Below, piece after piece: positions 19,019 through 27,606 of a DNA stretch of 64,000 nt; within the stretch, counting starts at the first letter, position 1; every line of letters starts with the position of its first letter. The notes beneath the pieces are model-generated. The model had not been told where the DNA came from. It did not search any database and saw only the letters and a program-made list of their open reading frames with translations. Source of the DNA: an uncultured Flavobacteriales bacterium (GTDB lineage Bacteria > Bacteroidota > Bacteroidia > Flavobacteriales_D > Crocinitomicaceae); contig CAIZQH010000019.1 of the NCBI GenBank assembly GCA_903935095.1, positions 62,001 to 126,000 of the forward strand, written 5' to 3'. Position numbers and translations under genes: made by a program.

Positions 19019-19044
19019 CAAATTTACGAAATACCAAAGCGCAA
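19019..19044 (-). promoter_or_regulatory. Candidate promoter of the cyclase gene
   Basis: TAAATTTG (19026 to 19019 on the minus strand) is an exact TAnnTTTG box 36 nt before the ATG, downstream of the terminator of the preceding gene. A TTG at 19044-19042 has a 15-nt spacer, shorter than the usual 17-23. Confidence 0.5.
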
Positions 19045-19060
19045 TGAGCGAACCATGCAT

Positions 19061-19083
19061 AAAAAAAGGGGCCAAAGCCCCTT
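19061..19083 (-). terminator. Intrinsic terminator
   Basis: On the minus strand AAGGGGC-tttg-GCCCCTT is followed by five further T, directly after the stop at 19087. It separates the CsgG-like gene from the cyclase gene. Confidence 0.85.
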
Positions 19084-19086
19084 CCA

Positions 19087-20256
19087 TTAATAGTACCCTT
19101 TCTTCGGGGCTGGTTTGTTTATCGGTTGTTTGCTCTTTTGGACATTGAATCCAACGTTTATTCCTGCAAATCCTCCGCCTTTTTGGGACGTATAAAACAA
19201 GTTCACCGGGATATTTAACGAGCCTGCCTGGAAGGTTCTACCAAAGGCAATGACGAAACTTGTACTTAGTCTTGTGCTTCCTCTCATGTCTAGGTTTTCC
19301 TCAAATGTATAGCGTTCATCTAAAGTCACTGGATTATTTAATGAATATTTATTCCAATCACTTTCAGAAAAATATTGCCCATTAGTACTATATAGATTAT
19401 CCTTGTCAAAGAAACCGAGGGAGGTATGTTTCACACTTAAACGTGGTCCAAAAGCAAACTCCCATCCGCTTTTTCCGAAGCGGAAACCATTCATTAAGGT
19501 AAATGATGGAAGGAATTTACCTTGCTCCAGTCCAGAAACGTTTACAATTCCCTCTACTAATGCAGAGAAGTTCTCTGTTCCAACGTATTGTCCCTCGAAT
19601 TGATACCCAATCATTGAAACGAACGGTGCGATATCAAGTCCTCCTTGTGACGTTGGTCGAGTTGCAAATTCATGCAAAGAACCGACCAAAGCAGCGCCAC
19701 CAATGCGTGGTCCAGAGTTATTGATTTTACCAATGTTGTTTGAGGTAATAGGCTCATTTTTGAAAGTTAAACGATCAGCAATTACTTTATCCACCGTAAA
19801 ACCATGCATTTCATACAAGACAATTTCCAACATGCGTTGGATTTCTGTTTCTTGGTTATCGAACTCTTTCACGGCAGACTTATATAATGTTTGATTTTTC
19901 ACATCTACGATTTTAATAGATAAGGCGATTTTATTGCCTAATCCATCCACGCTTCCACACATGATGTAATCCACATTCAATTCTGTCCCTAGTTTGATCA
20001 AACAGTTTTGACCAAAGCATTGCGTCCGGAATTCTTCTTTCGATTTCAATACATCCGCCATGTCAAATTCATCAAAGACTTTGTACTTGTTCAACTTGAT
20101 GGTTTCTAAACGCATCATTTTCGCAACAGCTTCTGGTTTAACGGTTAAACCATTCACATTTGGATTTGCCACAGCAATCGTTGGCATTTTTTCTGTTTGC
20201 GCTTGACTCATCATTCCGATCAGGCAAGTAGTAAGTAGTAAAAGTGTTTTTTTCAT
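19087..20256 (-). CDS. Exported protein: CsgG/LpoB-like N-domain plus predicted beta-barrel
   Basis: 389 residues, signal peptide to ~20 (MMSQAQ). Residues ~25-150 follow the CsgG/LpoB-type pattern: an opening strand (IAVANPNVNG), a helix and YKVFDEFDMADVL, then a Cys pair CFGQNC (~80-85) before GTELNVDYIMCGSVDGLGNKIALSIKIVDVKNQTLY. The C-terminal half (~180-375) has alternating strands with SLHEFATR, FAFGPRLSVKH and TSFVIAFGRTF, resembling an outer-membrane barrel. I know no characterised protein with this architecture, so its role is open. It is monocistronic: a terminator follows directly. Confidence 0.75.
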   Translation of the reverse strand: MKKTLLLLTTCLIGMMSQAQTEKMPTIAVANPNVNGLTVKPEAVAKMMRLETIKLNKYKVFDEFDMADVLKSKEEFRTQCFGQNCLIKLGTELNVDYIMCGSVDGLGNKIALSIKIVDVKNQTLYKSAVKEFDNQETEIQRMLEIVLYEMHGFTVDKVIADRLTFKNEPITSNNIGKINNSGPRIGGAALVGSLHEFATRPTSQGGLDIAPFVSMIGYQFEGQYVGTENFSALVEGIVNVSGLEQGKFLPSFTLMNGFRFGKSGWEFAFGPRLSVKHTSLGFFDKDNLYSTNGQYFSESDWNKYSLNNPVTLDERYTFEENLDMRGSTRLSTSFVIAFGRTFQAGSLNIPVNLFYTSQKGGGFAGINVGFNVQKSKQPINKPAPKKGYY

Positions 20257-20344
20257 CTCGTTTTAAATTTTAAATTTATACTGCAAATATTTCTGCATTT
20301 TTCGCTTAAAATAAAACTGAATTAAGCAACGTCCAATTGCCCAT

Positions 20345-20359
20345 TTGCGTTTTACGCAA
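20345..20359. repeat. Short inverted repeat after the HTH gene
   Basis: TTGCGT-ttt-ACGCAA, a perfect 6-bp stem directly next to the stop codon at 20360. There is no T-run, so it may be an mRNA-end hairpin rather than a full terminator. The remaining ~85 bp to 20257 shows nothing definite. Confidence 0.4.
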
Positions 20360-21373
20360 CTAAGAGTTGAATTCAATATCAGCCTCAATCTTTTTACGGA
20401 ACATATTGATAGTCTTTTCGAACTCAAAGAAGTAGTTATTGCGTTCTTTTTCATTTACGACACTTATTAAACTGGAATTAGCCAATTGTTTGTCCAGCAC
20501 TTGCTTTGAATCAGAGACGTATTGTGGATTTGTCGTTTGCAGGTAATTCATGATGTTATGTGTCACGTACAAACCTTTCTTCTCTTTGCTTTCATAATAG
20601 AACGCTGCGTCGGAATTGATGGTTTCATTCAAGTACATTTCAAATTGGTTTCCTTGTTCTGGGGGATGCGTGCCATAAATGAATTTCTTTCCACATTCAG
20701 CTTGTGCTTTCAAGTGTTGTGAGAACATGATGGCGCGGTCACATAGAAAAAGTGCGTAAGAAGGATCTTCGAACTGGTTCGACTTATAATAATAAAGAAT
20801 CTGCCTCATGAATCCACGCATCAACTCGGGATCAAAAATTTCCACTGACGGAATCGAATTATAGATCGAAACGATATTCATTCCTAATTCAAATGCGCGT
20901 TCGGTGACTTTCTCGTGTTTAAAGAGGATATTCTGATATTCTGGAATCTGCAAATGCGTTTTCGCCCAAAAGAATAAACGGAATCGTAATAGTTGAGGCA
21001 CATTAATCAATTGAAAAAAGTGGGCATTATTGATGGTTAGTATAATTCGTGGGTCATTTAAGGATTTTAAGCGTTGGAAAGACTCCAAAATTCCTTCCAA
21101 GTACGATTCCAGGCTAAAATCATATGCGTTTAAGGGTGTATAACCAAAAACTACATTTCCCGCTTTTTGCTCAATGAGCGCATCAAAAGAGATGTCAAAT
21201 GCCTTACAGATCTTTTGCACCTCGAAAATAGTTAAGGCTGTTTCTCCTCTCAATCTGCGGTATGCAGCATCTTGACTCACGTGTAAGACATCGCTGAGCA
21301 CGTATCCCATAGAGTCGCCGCCATTTAGTTTGACGCGTACTAAATTTAATAGGTCAGATTGAAGTCTATGCAT
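20360..21373 (-). CDS. HTH (XRE/lambda-repressor-like) regulator with large C-terminal domain
   Basis: 337 residues. The N-terminus (~5-65) is a helix-turn-helix: MGYVLSDVLHVSQDAAYRRLRGETALTIFEVQKICKAF, in which SQDAAYRRLRG is the recognition region. The remaining ~270 residues are helical with no motif I can name (FSLESYLEGILESF, YYYKSNQFEDPSY). Similar one-HTH, long-helical proteins are common in Bacteroidota and uncharacterised. It lies 100 bp downstream of murF-alr, and a TATTTTTG match is at 21469-21462, so it may be transcribed alone. Confidence 0.8.
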   Translation of the reverse strand: MHRLQSDLLNLVRVKLNGGDSMGYVLSDVLHVSQDAAYRRLRGETALTIFEVQKICKAFDISFDALIEQKAGNVVFGYTPLNAYDFSLESYLEGILESFQRLKSLNDPRIILTINNAHFFQLINVPQLLRFRLFFWAKTHLQIPEYQNILFKHEKVTERAFELGMNIVSIYNSIPSVEIFDPELMRGFMRQILYYYKSNQFEDPSYALFLCDRAIMFSQHLKAQAECGKKFIYGTHPPEQGNQFEMYLNETINSDAAFYYESKEKKGLYVTHNIMNYLQTTNPQYVSDSKQVLDKQLANSSLISVVNEKERNNYFFEFEKTINMFRKKIEADIEFNS

Positions 21374-21473
21374 GATTAAAATTTATAAAACCAGGTGCAC
21401 ATTGGTGAAATGCGTAAAGAAAAAAGTAAGGATACTATTTTTTTCATAGACTGAATTTAAACAAAAATAAGAT

Positions 21474-23747
21474 TTATTCCTCTTCAGAATAACTTCGGTG
21501 AACGCGAGGTGAAATAGAGGTAAGTAATTCATATGGAATGGTATGACAATCTTTTGCGAATTCGTTTAACCCTTGATTTGGTCCAATGATTTCCACTTTT
21601 GTATGCGCTTCAATAATTACAGCTCCTATATCCACCATGATCATGTCCATGCAAACGCTTCCAACCACTGGACAACGTTGATTTTGAATATAAACTGCCC
21701 CTACGCCATTACTTAAACTGCGTTTGAATCCATCCGCGTATCCAATGGGAATAATCGCGATGCGCATTTCTTTTTCGGCGACAAAGGAGCGTCCATAACC
21801 TACACTTTCTCCTGGACGAATAATTTTCACTTGCGAGATACTACTGGTCCAATGAATAACTGGTTTCAAGCGTTGTTCAAAAGAACGATTTGAGCTTAAT
21901 CCAAATAAACCAATTCCGATGCGAACCATGTCAAACTGTGCATTGGGATTGTGGGCAATTCCTTCTGAATTTAATATATGTCTCAGAAAGGGATAGGACA
22001 AATAAGACGCAAACTGTCCGGTACTTTCTTCGAATTGTGCAATTTGCTGCTGCGTAAATGCGGATTCTTTCTTGTCCGCTTCCGCTAAATGGCTGTAGAC
22101 ACTTTTAACCCTCAATTCTGGTTGTGCCGCCAGCACTTCGATTAACTGTTGAACCTGGTCTGAATAAAATCCAAGTCGTTTCATGCCAGTGTCCATTTTA
22201 ATATGAATTGGGAACGCCGTTTTTTCTTGTGCGATCAACACTTTGAGCAATTCATCCAGTTGATTGAAATCATAGATGGCTGGTTCCAGGTCATATTTCA
22301 CGCAGGTTTCCATTCCCTCTTCCTCCGCGTTCATCACCATAATGGGTGTTTTAATCCCTGATTTTCGCAATTCTTTACCTTCATCAGAATAAGCCACTCC
22401 AAAATAATGAATGCCTTGTTTCTCCAAAAATCGAGCAATCGTTGTTAAACCTGCACCGTAAGATTGGGCTTTGACCATTGCCAACATTTTCGTTTCAGGA
22501 AGTAGGCTATTCTTGTATTGATTCAGGTTGTGTTTTAAGGAAGAAAGATTGTAGGATAACTGTGTTTTGTGTTGTTTTAATTTCAAACGGTTGGCAACGC
22601 GTTGCATGTAGCGAGCGCCTTTTACTAAAACCACTGCATTTTTCAGTGACAATGTTAGGTCTTCATCTTGATGTAAAAAGTGTACGTCGTTGACGTCAAA
22701 TTGTTGGCAAAGCTCGCGAAGTTCATCCGCTATTTGCTCCTGTTCGTCAGAGAGTCCTATAAGCACAATGCGGTGTTTTGACCCCGCAATAGAAAGTTGG
22801 TAGGACAAAGAGCTTTTAAATGCCTCTTTATCCATGGTGTAGGTGTCATTTATAATCAGTGATCCAGCATTTCCTTCAAACGTTTCCAATCTCATGGCCA
22901 AATGCGGAAGTGATTGAATTCGTTCTTCTTCCAATGGAATCCATTGTTGTGCCGCCTCCATCGCTAATTTGGACTGATGAATACTGACCTCGTCTTGAAA
23001 AGGAATCAATGAATCAAGTGCGCGGCTTTGAACTAAAATCTTTTTTTCATTCAACTCAGTTAACGATTCCAATGGTTCTGAAGTGATCAGCCATTTAACC
23101 TCATCAAACATGGAACATAATTCTCTTGAATAGTGCGTAAAATCCTTGAATTCGCCGACATGTGTTGGAAGTAGATTGGTTAAGATGCCATATGTTGGAC
23201 GCAGCATTTCGGCTAGAATTTTCATCTCGCCTGGTTTTGTAGCTGCGACTTCAATAATAGCTACATCTGCTTTTCGGGGAAGTTGAAGAAGGGATAGTGC
23301 TACGCCTAACTGTGAATTATAACTTTTTGGACTTCTAAATACGTGTATTTTTCCAGCAAGAAGGTGATACATCCATTCCTTTACCGTTGTTTTTCCCAAG
23401 CTCCCCGCGATGGCAAGAATTGGATAATTCAGTTGTTCTCGGTAGTGTCCGGCAAGCATTTGTAAGGCGAACAAGGTGTCATCAACTACAACAAAACTGG
23501 CATCTGACCAATTATTCAGCGGAATCTGATGAACGACAAAAGCCCGAACACCTTTGTTGTAGGCATCTGAAATATACTCATGGCCATTGCGAAAAGGTCC
23601 ATTTAAAGCAAAAAAGACGAGTCCAGGGGATTGATTTATTTTCCGTGAGTCATATACCACTTCTTGGATGTATCCAGTGTAAGAAATCCCCTCACTTCTA
23701 CCCTGTAATTGGGAACAAAAGTCTTGGTATGTCAGTTCTAATTTCAC
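21474..23747 (-). CDS. Bifunctional MurF ligase / alanine racemase
   Basis: 757 residues, the MurF-Alr fusion typical of Bacteroidota. The N-terminal half (~1-390) is a Mur ligase that adds D-Ala-D-Ala to UDP-MurNAc-tripeptide; its P-loop AGSLGKTT is at 114-121. The C-terminal half (~395-757) is a PLP-dependent alanine racemase: Lys at ~424 in MLAMVKAQSYG (family AVVKADAYG) and catalytic Tyr in GESVGYGRSF, with the closing YELLTSISPRVHRSY. Thus one protein makes D-Ala and attaches its dipeptide, Ddl acting between. MurF may be catalytically reduced in such fusions; I cannot tell. Overlaps tdk by 4 bp. Confidence 0.96.
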   Translation of the reverse strand: MKLELTYQDFCSQLQGRSEGISYTGYIQEVVYDSRKINQSPGLVFFALNGPFRNGHEYISDAYNKGVRAFVVHQIPLNNWSDASFVVVDDTLFALQMLAGHYREQLNYPILAIAGSLGKTTVKEWMYHLLAGKIHVFRSPKSYNSQLGVALSLLQLPRKADVAIIEVAATKPGEMKILAEMLRPTYGILTNLLPTHVGEFKDFTHYSRELCSMFDEVKWLITSEPLESLTELNEKKILVQSRALDSLIPFQDEVSIHQSKLAMEAAQQWIPLEEERIQSLPHLAMRLETFEGNAGSLIINDTYTMDKEAFKSSLSYQLSIAGSKHRIVLIGLSDEQEQIADELRELCQQFDVNDVHFLHQDEDLTLSLKNAVVLVKGARYMQRVANRLKLKQHKTQLSYNLSSLKHNLNQYKNSLLPETKMLAMVKAQSYGAGLTTIARFLEKQGIHYFGVAYSDEGKELRKSGIKTPIMVMNAEEEGMETCVKYDLEPAIYDFNQLDELLKVLIAQEKTAFPIHIKMDTGMKRLGFYSDQVQQLIEVLAAQPELRVKSVYSHLAEADKKESAFTQQQIAQFEESTGQFASYLSYPFLRHILNSEGIAHNPNAQFDMVRIGIGLFGLSSNRSFEQRLKPVIHWTSSISQVKIIRPGESVGYGRSFVAEKEMRIAIIPIGYADGFKRSLSNGVGAVYIQNQRCPVVGSVCMDMIMVDIGAVIIEAHTKVEIIGPNQGLNEFAKDCHTIPYELLTSISPRVHRSYSEEE

Positions 23748-24319
23748 TTTTTATTTAGTTGATAACACGTTCGACAAAGTGGACGGTATTTTTCAATGGC
23801 ACCAACTAATACTTGTTCCGTTTGCTGAACAGTACGTTGAGAATAATGTGCTAAGTTTCCACAAGAAACACAAATGGCGTGTACTTTCGTCACATATTCA
23901 GCGATGGCCATAAGCTGTGGCATTGGTCCGAAAGCAACACCCGAATAATCCATGTCTAGTCCAGCGATTATTACCCTTACACCTTTATTTGCTAATTCAT
24001 TACACACCTCCACGATGGCTGCATCAAAGAATTGAGCTTCATCAATGGCTACAACTTTTTCATCTTTGCAATGTGCTAATATTTCGTTGGCCTGTTCAAC
24101 AATGACTGCTTCGAAGGAGCTTCCTTTATGGCTCACCACATGGTTTTGACTATAGCGATTATCTAGTTTTGGTTTAAAAAGGATCAATCCTTGGTTCGCA
24201 AATTCTGCCCGGCGAATACGTCGAATGAGTTCCTCGGTTTTTCCAGAAAACATCGATCCGCAGATTACTTCAACCCAACCATTCGCTCTTCCATCTAACG
24301 GAAATTGCTCTAAAAACAT
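23744..24319 (-). CDS. tdk: Thymidine kinase
   Basis: 191 residues, normal for bacterial type II TK, which phosphorylates thymidine for salvage. P-loop GSMFSGKT at 21-28, DEAQFF Walker-B-like motif, lasso region near YSGVAFGPM, and a zinc site from CVSCG and CRTCY. Its last 4 bp overlap the murF-alr start (ATGA type), so the two are translationally coupled. No perfect promoter box upstream on this strand. Confidence 0.97.
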   Translation of the reverse strand: MFLEQFPLDGRANGWVEVICGSMFSGKTEELIRRIRRAEFANQGLILFKPKLDNRYSQNHVVSHKGSSFEAVIVEQANEILAHCKDEKVVAIDEAQFFDAAIVEVCNELANKGVRVIIAGLDMDYSGVAFGPMPQLMAIAEYVTKVHAICVSCGNLAHYSQRTVQQTEQVLVGAIEKYRPLCRTCYQLNKK

Positions 24320-24390
24320 AAATCAGTCGTTTGTTAACATTTATTTCAAAAGAATTGACTGTAAAACGTCGCGTTAATCAGCATGTTTTC

Positions 24391-24398
24391 TAATTTTG
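24391..24398 (+). promoter_or_regulatory. -7 box upstream of the acidic protein gene
   Basis: TAATTTTG, an exact TAnnTTTG match, 82 nt before the ATG at 24481. No well-placed TTG. The 161-bp gap to tdk otherwise shows nothing definite. Confidence 0.35.
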
Positions 24399-24480
24399 AT
24401 TTAGCAACGTTCCAATCATGCAGATGAATTGATAACGAAGTTAGTAACTTAAATGTAAAGTCCGAAAAAAGCATGTCCTT

Positions 24481-25362
24481 ATGATGAAAACAATCTTATC
24501 AAACTTGACAGAAAGACTATCCGTCTTGGAAAATGGGAATTTAACACAAGCAGAAATGGAATTATTGGTAGAAGATGCCAAAGAATTATATGAACGTCTG
24601 ATTGTACTTCGCTATAAAATTTATGAATTGAATGTCTTGGGTCCAAAAGAAGAAAGCGAAGCGGTAGTGTCCGCACATATTGATCCGGTTTTGGAGGAAT
24701 TGGAACAAACTTCTTTTGATTTATTCGAAATGAATGAGGAAGCGGCTCCAGCAAAGGAAGATTCACCTGTCATGGATTTTCAACTGGAAGAACCTGAAAT
24801 TCCTTTAGAAGAAGCAAGTCTATTTGATGCAGTGATGGAAACAACAGTGATTTCTACTGAATTACCGGAGGAAGAAGATACAAGTGAGGTACTTGTACAC
24901 GAAGAGGTACCTGTTGAAGAAAGCGAAATGGAGGAAACAGAAACGGAAGAAGCGGAAGCTGTACTTGAAGAAATACCCGTCACTGAGGAGCCAGCCATGA
25001 GCACGGAAACGGCAGCTAATTTCTTAGACGATATTCAGCATCCAGAATCTACTTCCATCAATAGTGCATGGATTTTACAAATCGAACAAACCATTCGTTC
25101 TGATCGTTCTGTTTTCCCCTTGGAAACCTTAATTGGGTCTTTTTCTTTGAACGAAAAACTTCAGTTTATCAATGAATTGTTTGATGGTTCAAGCGATGCC
25201 TTTTCAACGGCAACAAAAAAATTGGATGCGAGTGAAAATATGGCGCAAGCTCGAGAGCAGCTAAGCGAATTTTCATCTACCTACAGCTGGGATTTAGAGT
25301 CAGAAATTGTGGAAGATTTTATTTTTAAAATTTGTCGTCGTTATGCGACTTCTGCTTCTTAA
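24481..25362 (+). CDS. Conserved acidic cytoplasmic protein, unknown function
   Basis: 293 residues, no signal or membrane segment. N-terminus (~1-55) is helical (LTERLSVLENGNLTQAEMELL, LYERLIVLRYKIYELN). The middle (~65-185) is low-complexity and rich in Glu/Thr/Val (EETETEEAEAVLEE), probably disordered. The C-terminus (~195-290) is a folded helical segment (ETLIGSFSLNEKLQFINELF, LSEFSSTYSWD). I believe this N-/C-terminal layout is common in Bacteroidota but has no known role. It overlaps the M28 peptidase start by 20 bp. An adaptor role is conceivable but unsupported. Confidence 0.75.
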   Translation: MMKTILSNLTERLSVLENGNLTQAEMELLVEDAKELYERLIVLRYKIYELNVLGPKEESEAVVSAHIDPVLEELEQTSFDLFEMNEEAAPAKEDSPVMDFQLEEPEIPLEEASLFDAVMETTVISTELPEEEDTSEVLVHEEVPVEESEMEETETEEAEAVLEEIPVTEEPAMSTETAANFLDDIQHPESTSINSAWILQIEQTIRSDRSVFPLETLIGSFSLNEKLQFINELFDGSSDAFSTATKKLDASENMAQAREQLSEFSSTYSWDLESEIVEDFIFKICRRYATSAS

Positions 25363-26617
25363 TTTTTTACTTTCATTTGCTGTTTTTGGTCAAAATAATT
25401 CGACCAAAACCTTTATTGAAACGCTTTGTTCCCCTTCCTTTCATGGAAGAGGATATGTCAACGGTGGTGATTCCCTAGCAGCAAGTTATATTGCCAAGAG
25501 TTTTCAAGAAATAGGACTGAGTCCTTATGAAGGGGGCTACTTCCAGGAGTTTCGTTTTCCTGTACAAACCTTTCCAGGAGCTTGTGAACTAAAAATGGAT
25601 GGGGAATCTTTGATTCCGGGTGTCCATTTTCTTGTTGCTCCTAATTCTGGCCCATCTTGTGCTGAGTTCGATTGTAAAAAAGGCAAATCATATCGCGTGG
25701 TTACGTGTAACATGGAGACCCTGTATAAATCCACCGCAAGTTTTTATCCATGTCCAAAGAATGTGATTTTGGCAGTTCGTTCATTTGGGATGAATTCGGA
25801 CAGTTTAAAAATCATCAAGACACGTTTGCGTGAATTGAGTGCGTTTGCCTCTGTGATGGAAATCACTAGGGATAAATTTACCTGGTCTGTGAGTCAAACG
25901 GCGAATGCTTATCCATTCGTACAAGTCCAAGATTCGGTATTTGAGCGAATGAATGAAGGCACCATTGAACTTCATTTAGAAACGCGCCTTTTGAAAGACC
26001 ATGTCACAAAAAATGTCATTGGATATGTGCCAGCTAGAAAACACGCTAAGAAGAAGCCTTTTTTATTTATTACCGCACATTACGACCACCTCGGAAGAAT
26101 GGGTCAAGCAAGTTATTTCCCCGGTGCTAATGACAATGCAAGCGGAAATGGTATGATTTTTTCCATTGCACAAGAGTTGGTTAAAAACCCTTTGGATGAT
26201 TACAATGTGGTTTTCATCGCCTTTGCGGGTGAAGAGATTGGCTTGTTAGGCTCCAAGTACTTTGTGGAGCATCCGCTTATTCCTTTAAAGAAGATTCGTT
26301 TTGTACTGAACCTAGATATTATGGGGAGTGGTGAAGAGGGAATTACTTGTGTGAATTCGACACTATTTAAAAATGAGTTTGAGCGGATGGTTCAATTAAA
26401 CGATTCCTCCAACTATTTGCCACTCATTAAACCAAGAGGTAAGGCCGCGAATTCAGATCATCATTTCTTTACAGAGGCTGGTGTTCCTGCATTTTTCATT
26501 TACACCATGGGACCAGATAAACATTACCATGACATATTTGACACATATGACGCTTTGACTTTCGATAAATTCGATAAACTTCAACAATTATTATTAGAAT
26601 TCATTCGTGGATTTTAA
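25343..26617 (+). CDS. Secreted M28 family zinc peptidase
   Basis: 424 residues from the ATG at 25343, which gives a clean signal peptide (MRLLLLNFLLSFAVFGQ); the ATG at 25307 would place 12 extra residues before it. The M28 core has the expected zinc ligands and catalytic acids: HYDHLG (~246), GANDNASG (~261), AGEEIGLLGS (~296), LNLDIMG (~322) and HYHDIFDT (~394). A PA-type insert may lie before it. Likely a periplasmic or outer-membrane aminopeptidase. It overlaps the preceding gene by 20 bp and, tail to tail, the small membrane protein gene by 24 bp. Confidence 0.92.
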   Translation: MRLLLLNFLLSFAVFGQNNSTKTFIETLCSPSFHGRGYVNGGDSLAASYIAKSFQEIGLSPYEGGYFQEFRFPVQTFPGACELKMDGESLIPGVHFLVAPNSGPSCAEFDCKKGKSYRVVTCNMETLYKSTASFYPCPKNVILAVRSFGMNSDSLKIIKTRLRELSAFASVMEITRDKFTWSVSQTANAYPFVQVQDSVFERMNEGTIELHLETRLLKDHVTKNVIGYVPARKHAKKKPFLFITAHYDHLGRMGQASYFPGANDNASGNGMIFSIAQELVKNPLDDYNVVFIAFAGEEIGLLGSKYFVEHPLIPLKKIRFVLNLDIMGSGEEGITCVNSTLFKNEFERMVQLNDSSNYLPLIKPRGKAANSDHHFFTEAGVPAFFIYTMGPDKHYHDIFDTYDALTFDKFDKLQQLLLEFIRGF

Positions 26618-26971
26618 TCGTCTAGCGATGTAAATTGTTTGAACGACAATCATTGCAAGAGCTAGAGCGAGTAAATGAATTACCAGTTGATTCGGTTGAT
26701 TGGTATAAATCAGCGCTAGGCAAATAGATAAAAAGGACAATAATTGAACGGTAATCATGATGAGTAAGCGAAAGGTATCCGCCTGAGCATCTGCTTCTTT
26801 TTTAACATATAGAATCAAGAGTCCAATTAAGCCGATAAACGCAGATGTCCCGATGCAAAAAAGAGAATCAGAACAAGCTAAATGGGAGAATCCAGTCAAG
26901 GTAAAAAGGTAGAAAATCACAAAAATTACTAGGTACATGGATCCTAAACGGAGGGCTGATTTATTCATCAT
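26594..26971 (-). CDS. Four-helix membrane protein in the atpZ unit (AtpI-like position)
   Basis: 125 residues from the ATG pair at 26971/26968, overlapping the end of atpZ (ATGATGAATAA). Four hydrophobic segments: ~12-28, 38-56, 68-88, 94-112. In related genomes, as far as I recall, a protein of this sort stands between atpZ and atpB, where AtpI would be; the sequence itself is not diagnostic. Here atpB does not follow: the M28 peptidase gene arrives from the other side and overlaps by 24 bp. Confidence 0.7.
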   Translation of the reverse strand: MMNKSALRLGSMYLVIFVIFYLFTLTGFSHLACSDSLFCIGTSAFIGLIGLLILYVKKEADAQADTFRLLIMITVQLLSFLSICLALIYTNQPNQLVIHLLALALAMIVVQTIYIARRLKSTNEF

Positions 26972-27200
26972 TTTTTTTGGAAATTTCAGTGACTTCGCGA
27001 ATAACGATATACAATCCCGATCCAACACCCATTAAACCAAGAACGATTGTCCACCAAGGTGTTGAAAGGTTGAATCGGCTATCTAAATAATACCCTAAAT
27101 AGGAAAAAGCGGTGATGACACCGGTCATTTGAAGTCCGGCGCTTGTTAAACGCAAATAAGGGGAATTGTTGGGTTTGGGATTTTTTTTTCGATTACTCAT
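26961..27200 (-). CDS. atpZ: AtpZ/AtpI family protein
   Basis: 79 residues (82 if the in-frame ATG at 27209 is used). Two membrane helices (~20-40, ~47-66) separated by the DSRFNLSTPWWTIV stretch, and GLMGVGSGLYIVIREV, typical of AtpZ, which helps ATP-synthase c-ring assembly or cation transport. The ATG at 27200 sits inside the bactofilin stop (ATGAGTAA, 8-bp overlap), a coupling arrangement that favours this start. Confidence 0.88.
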   Translation of the reverse strand: MSNRKKNPKPNNSPYLRLTSAGLQMTGVITAFSYLGYYLDSRFNLSTPWWTIVLGLMGVGSGLYIVIREVTEISKKNDE

Positions 27201-27600
27201 CGAATTCAAAATCTGTTTTCATGCTTGTATTTGAAACGGGGGATTTCATGACGCACGCACCTTCAAAATACGCTCCCTCTTCGATGTTCAACTTAAGGGT
27301 TTGAATGTCTCCTTTTATTCTTGCCGTTGTACGCAGAACAAGCAAATTTTCGATGGTTAATTCACCATCCATTGCGCCGTCTACTTCTGCATTTACACAA
27401 ACAAGGTTTCCTTTGATTTTGCCTGATGTACCAATCACAACTTTACCTGAACACGAAACGTTTCCAATAATTTCTCCTTCAATCAACAAGTTTGAATCAG
27501 AAACGATATCACCTGTGATTTCGGTTCCGGATAAAATTTTATTTAATCGATCACTTTGATCATGTGTTGCATGGCCACCAAATAACTCTTTTCTTAACAT
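27193..27600 (-). CDS. Bactofilin
   Basis: 135 residues. Central right-handed beta-helix repeat (~20-115) with the pattern TGDIVSDSNLLIEGEIIGNVSCSGKVVIGTSGKIKG..., alternating hydrophobic residues and glycine every ~17. Bactofilins polymerise into filaments at the membrane and act in shape or envelope processes. Starts 6 bp after the SprE-like gene and overlaps atpZ. Confidence 0.94.
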   Translation of the reverse strand: MLRKELFGGHATHDQSDRLNKILSGTEITGDIVSDSNLLIEGEIIGNVSCSGKVVIGTSGKIKGNLVCVNAEVDGAMDGELTIENLLVLRTTARIKGDIQTLKLNIEEGAYFEGACVMKSPVSNTSMKTDFEFDE

Positions 27601-27606
27601 AGCAGG

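Noticed and set aside
20263..20454. 63-codon minus-strand frame overlapping the end of the HTH gene
   Set aside because: It overlaps the HTH coding end in another frame and has an unconvincing, low-complexity product.
21462..21469. TATTTTTG before the HTH gene
   Set aside because: Exact match but 88 nt from the start in AT-rich DNA with no TTG at the right distance; mentioned only in the gene entry.
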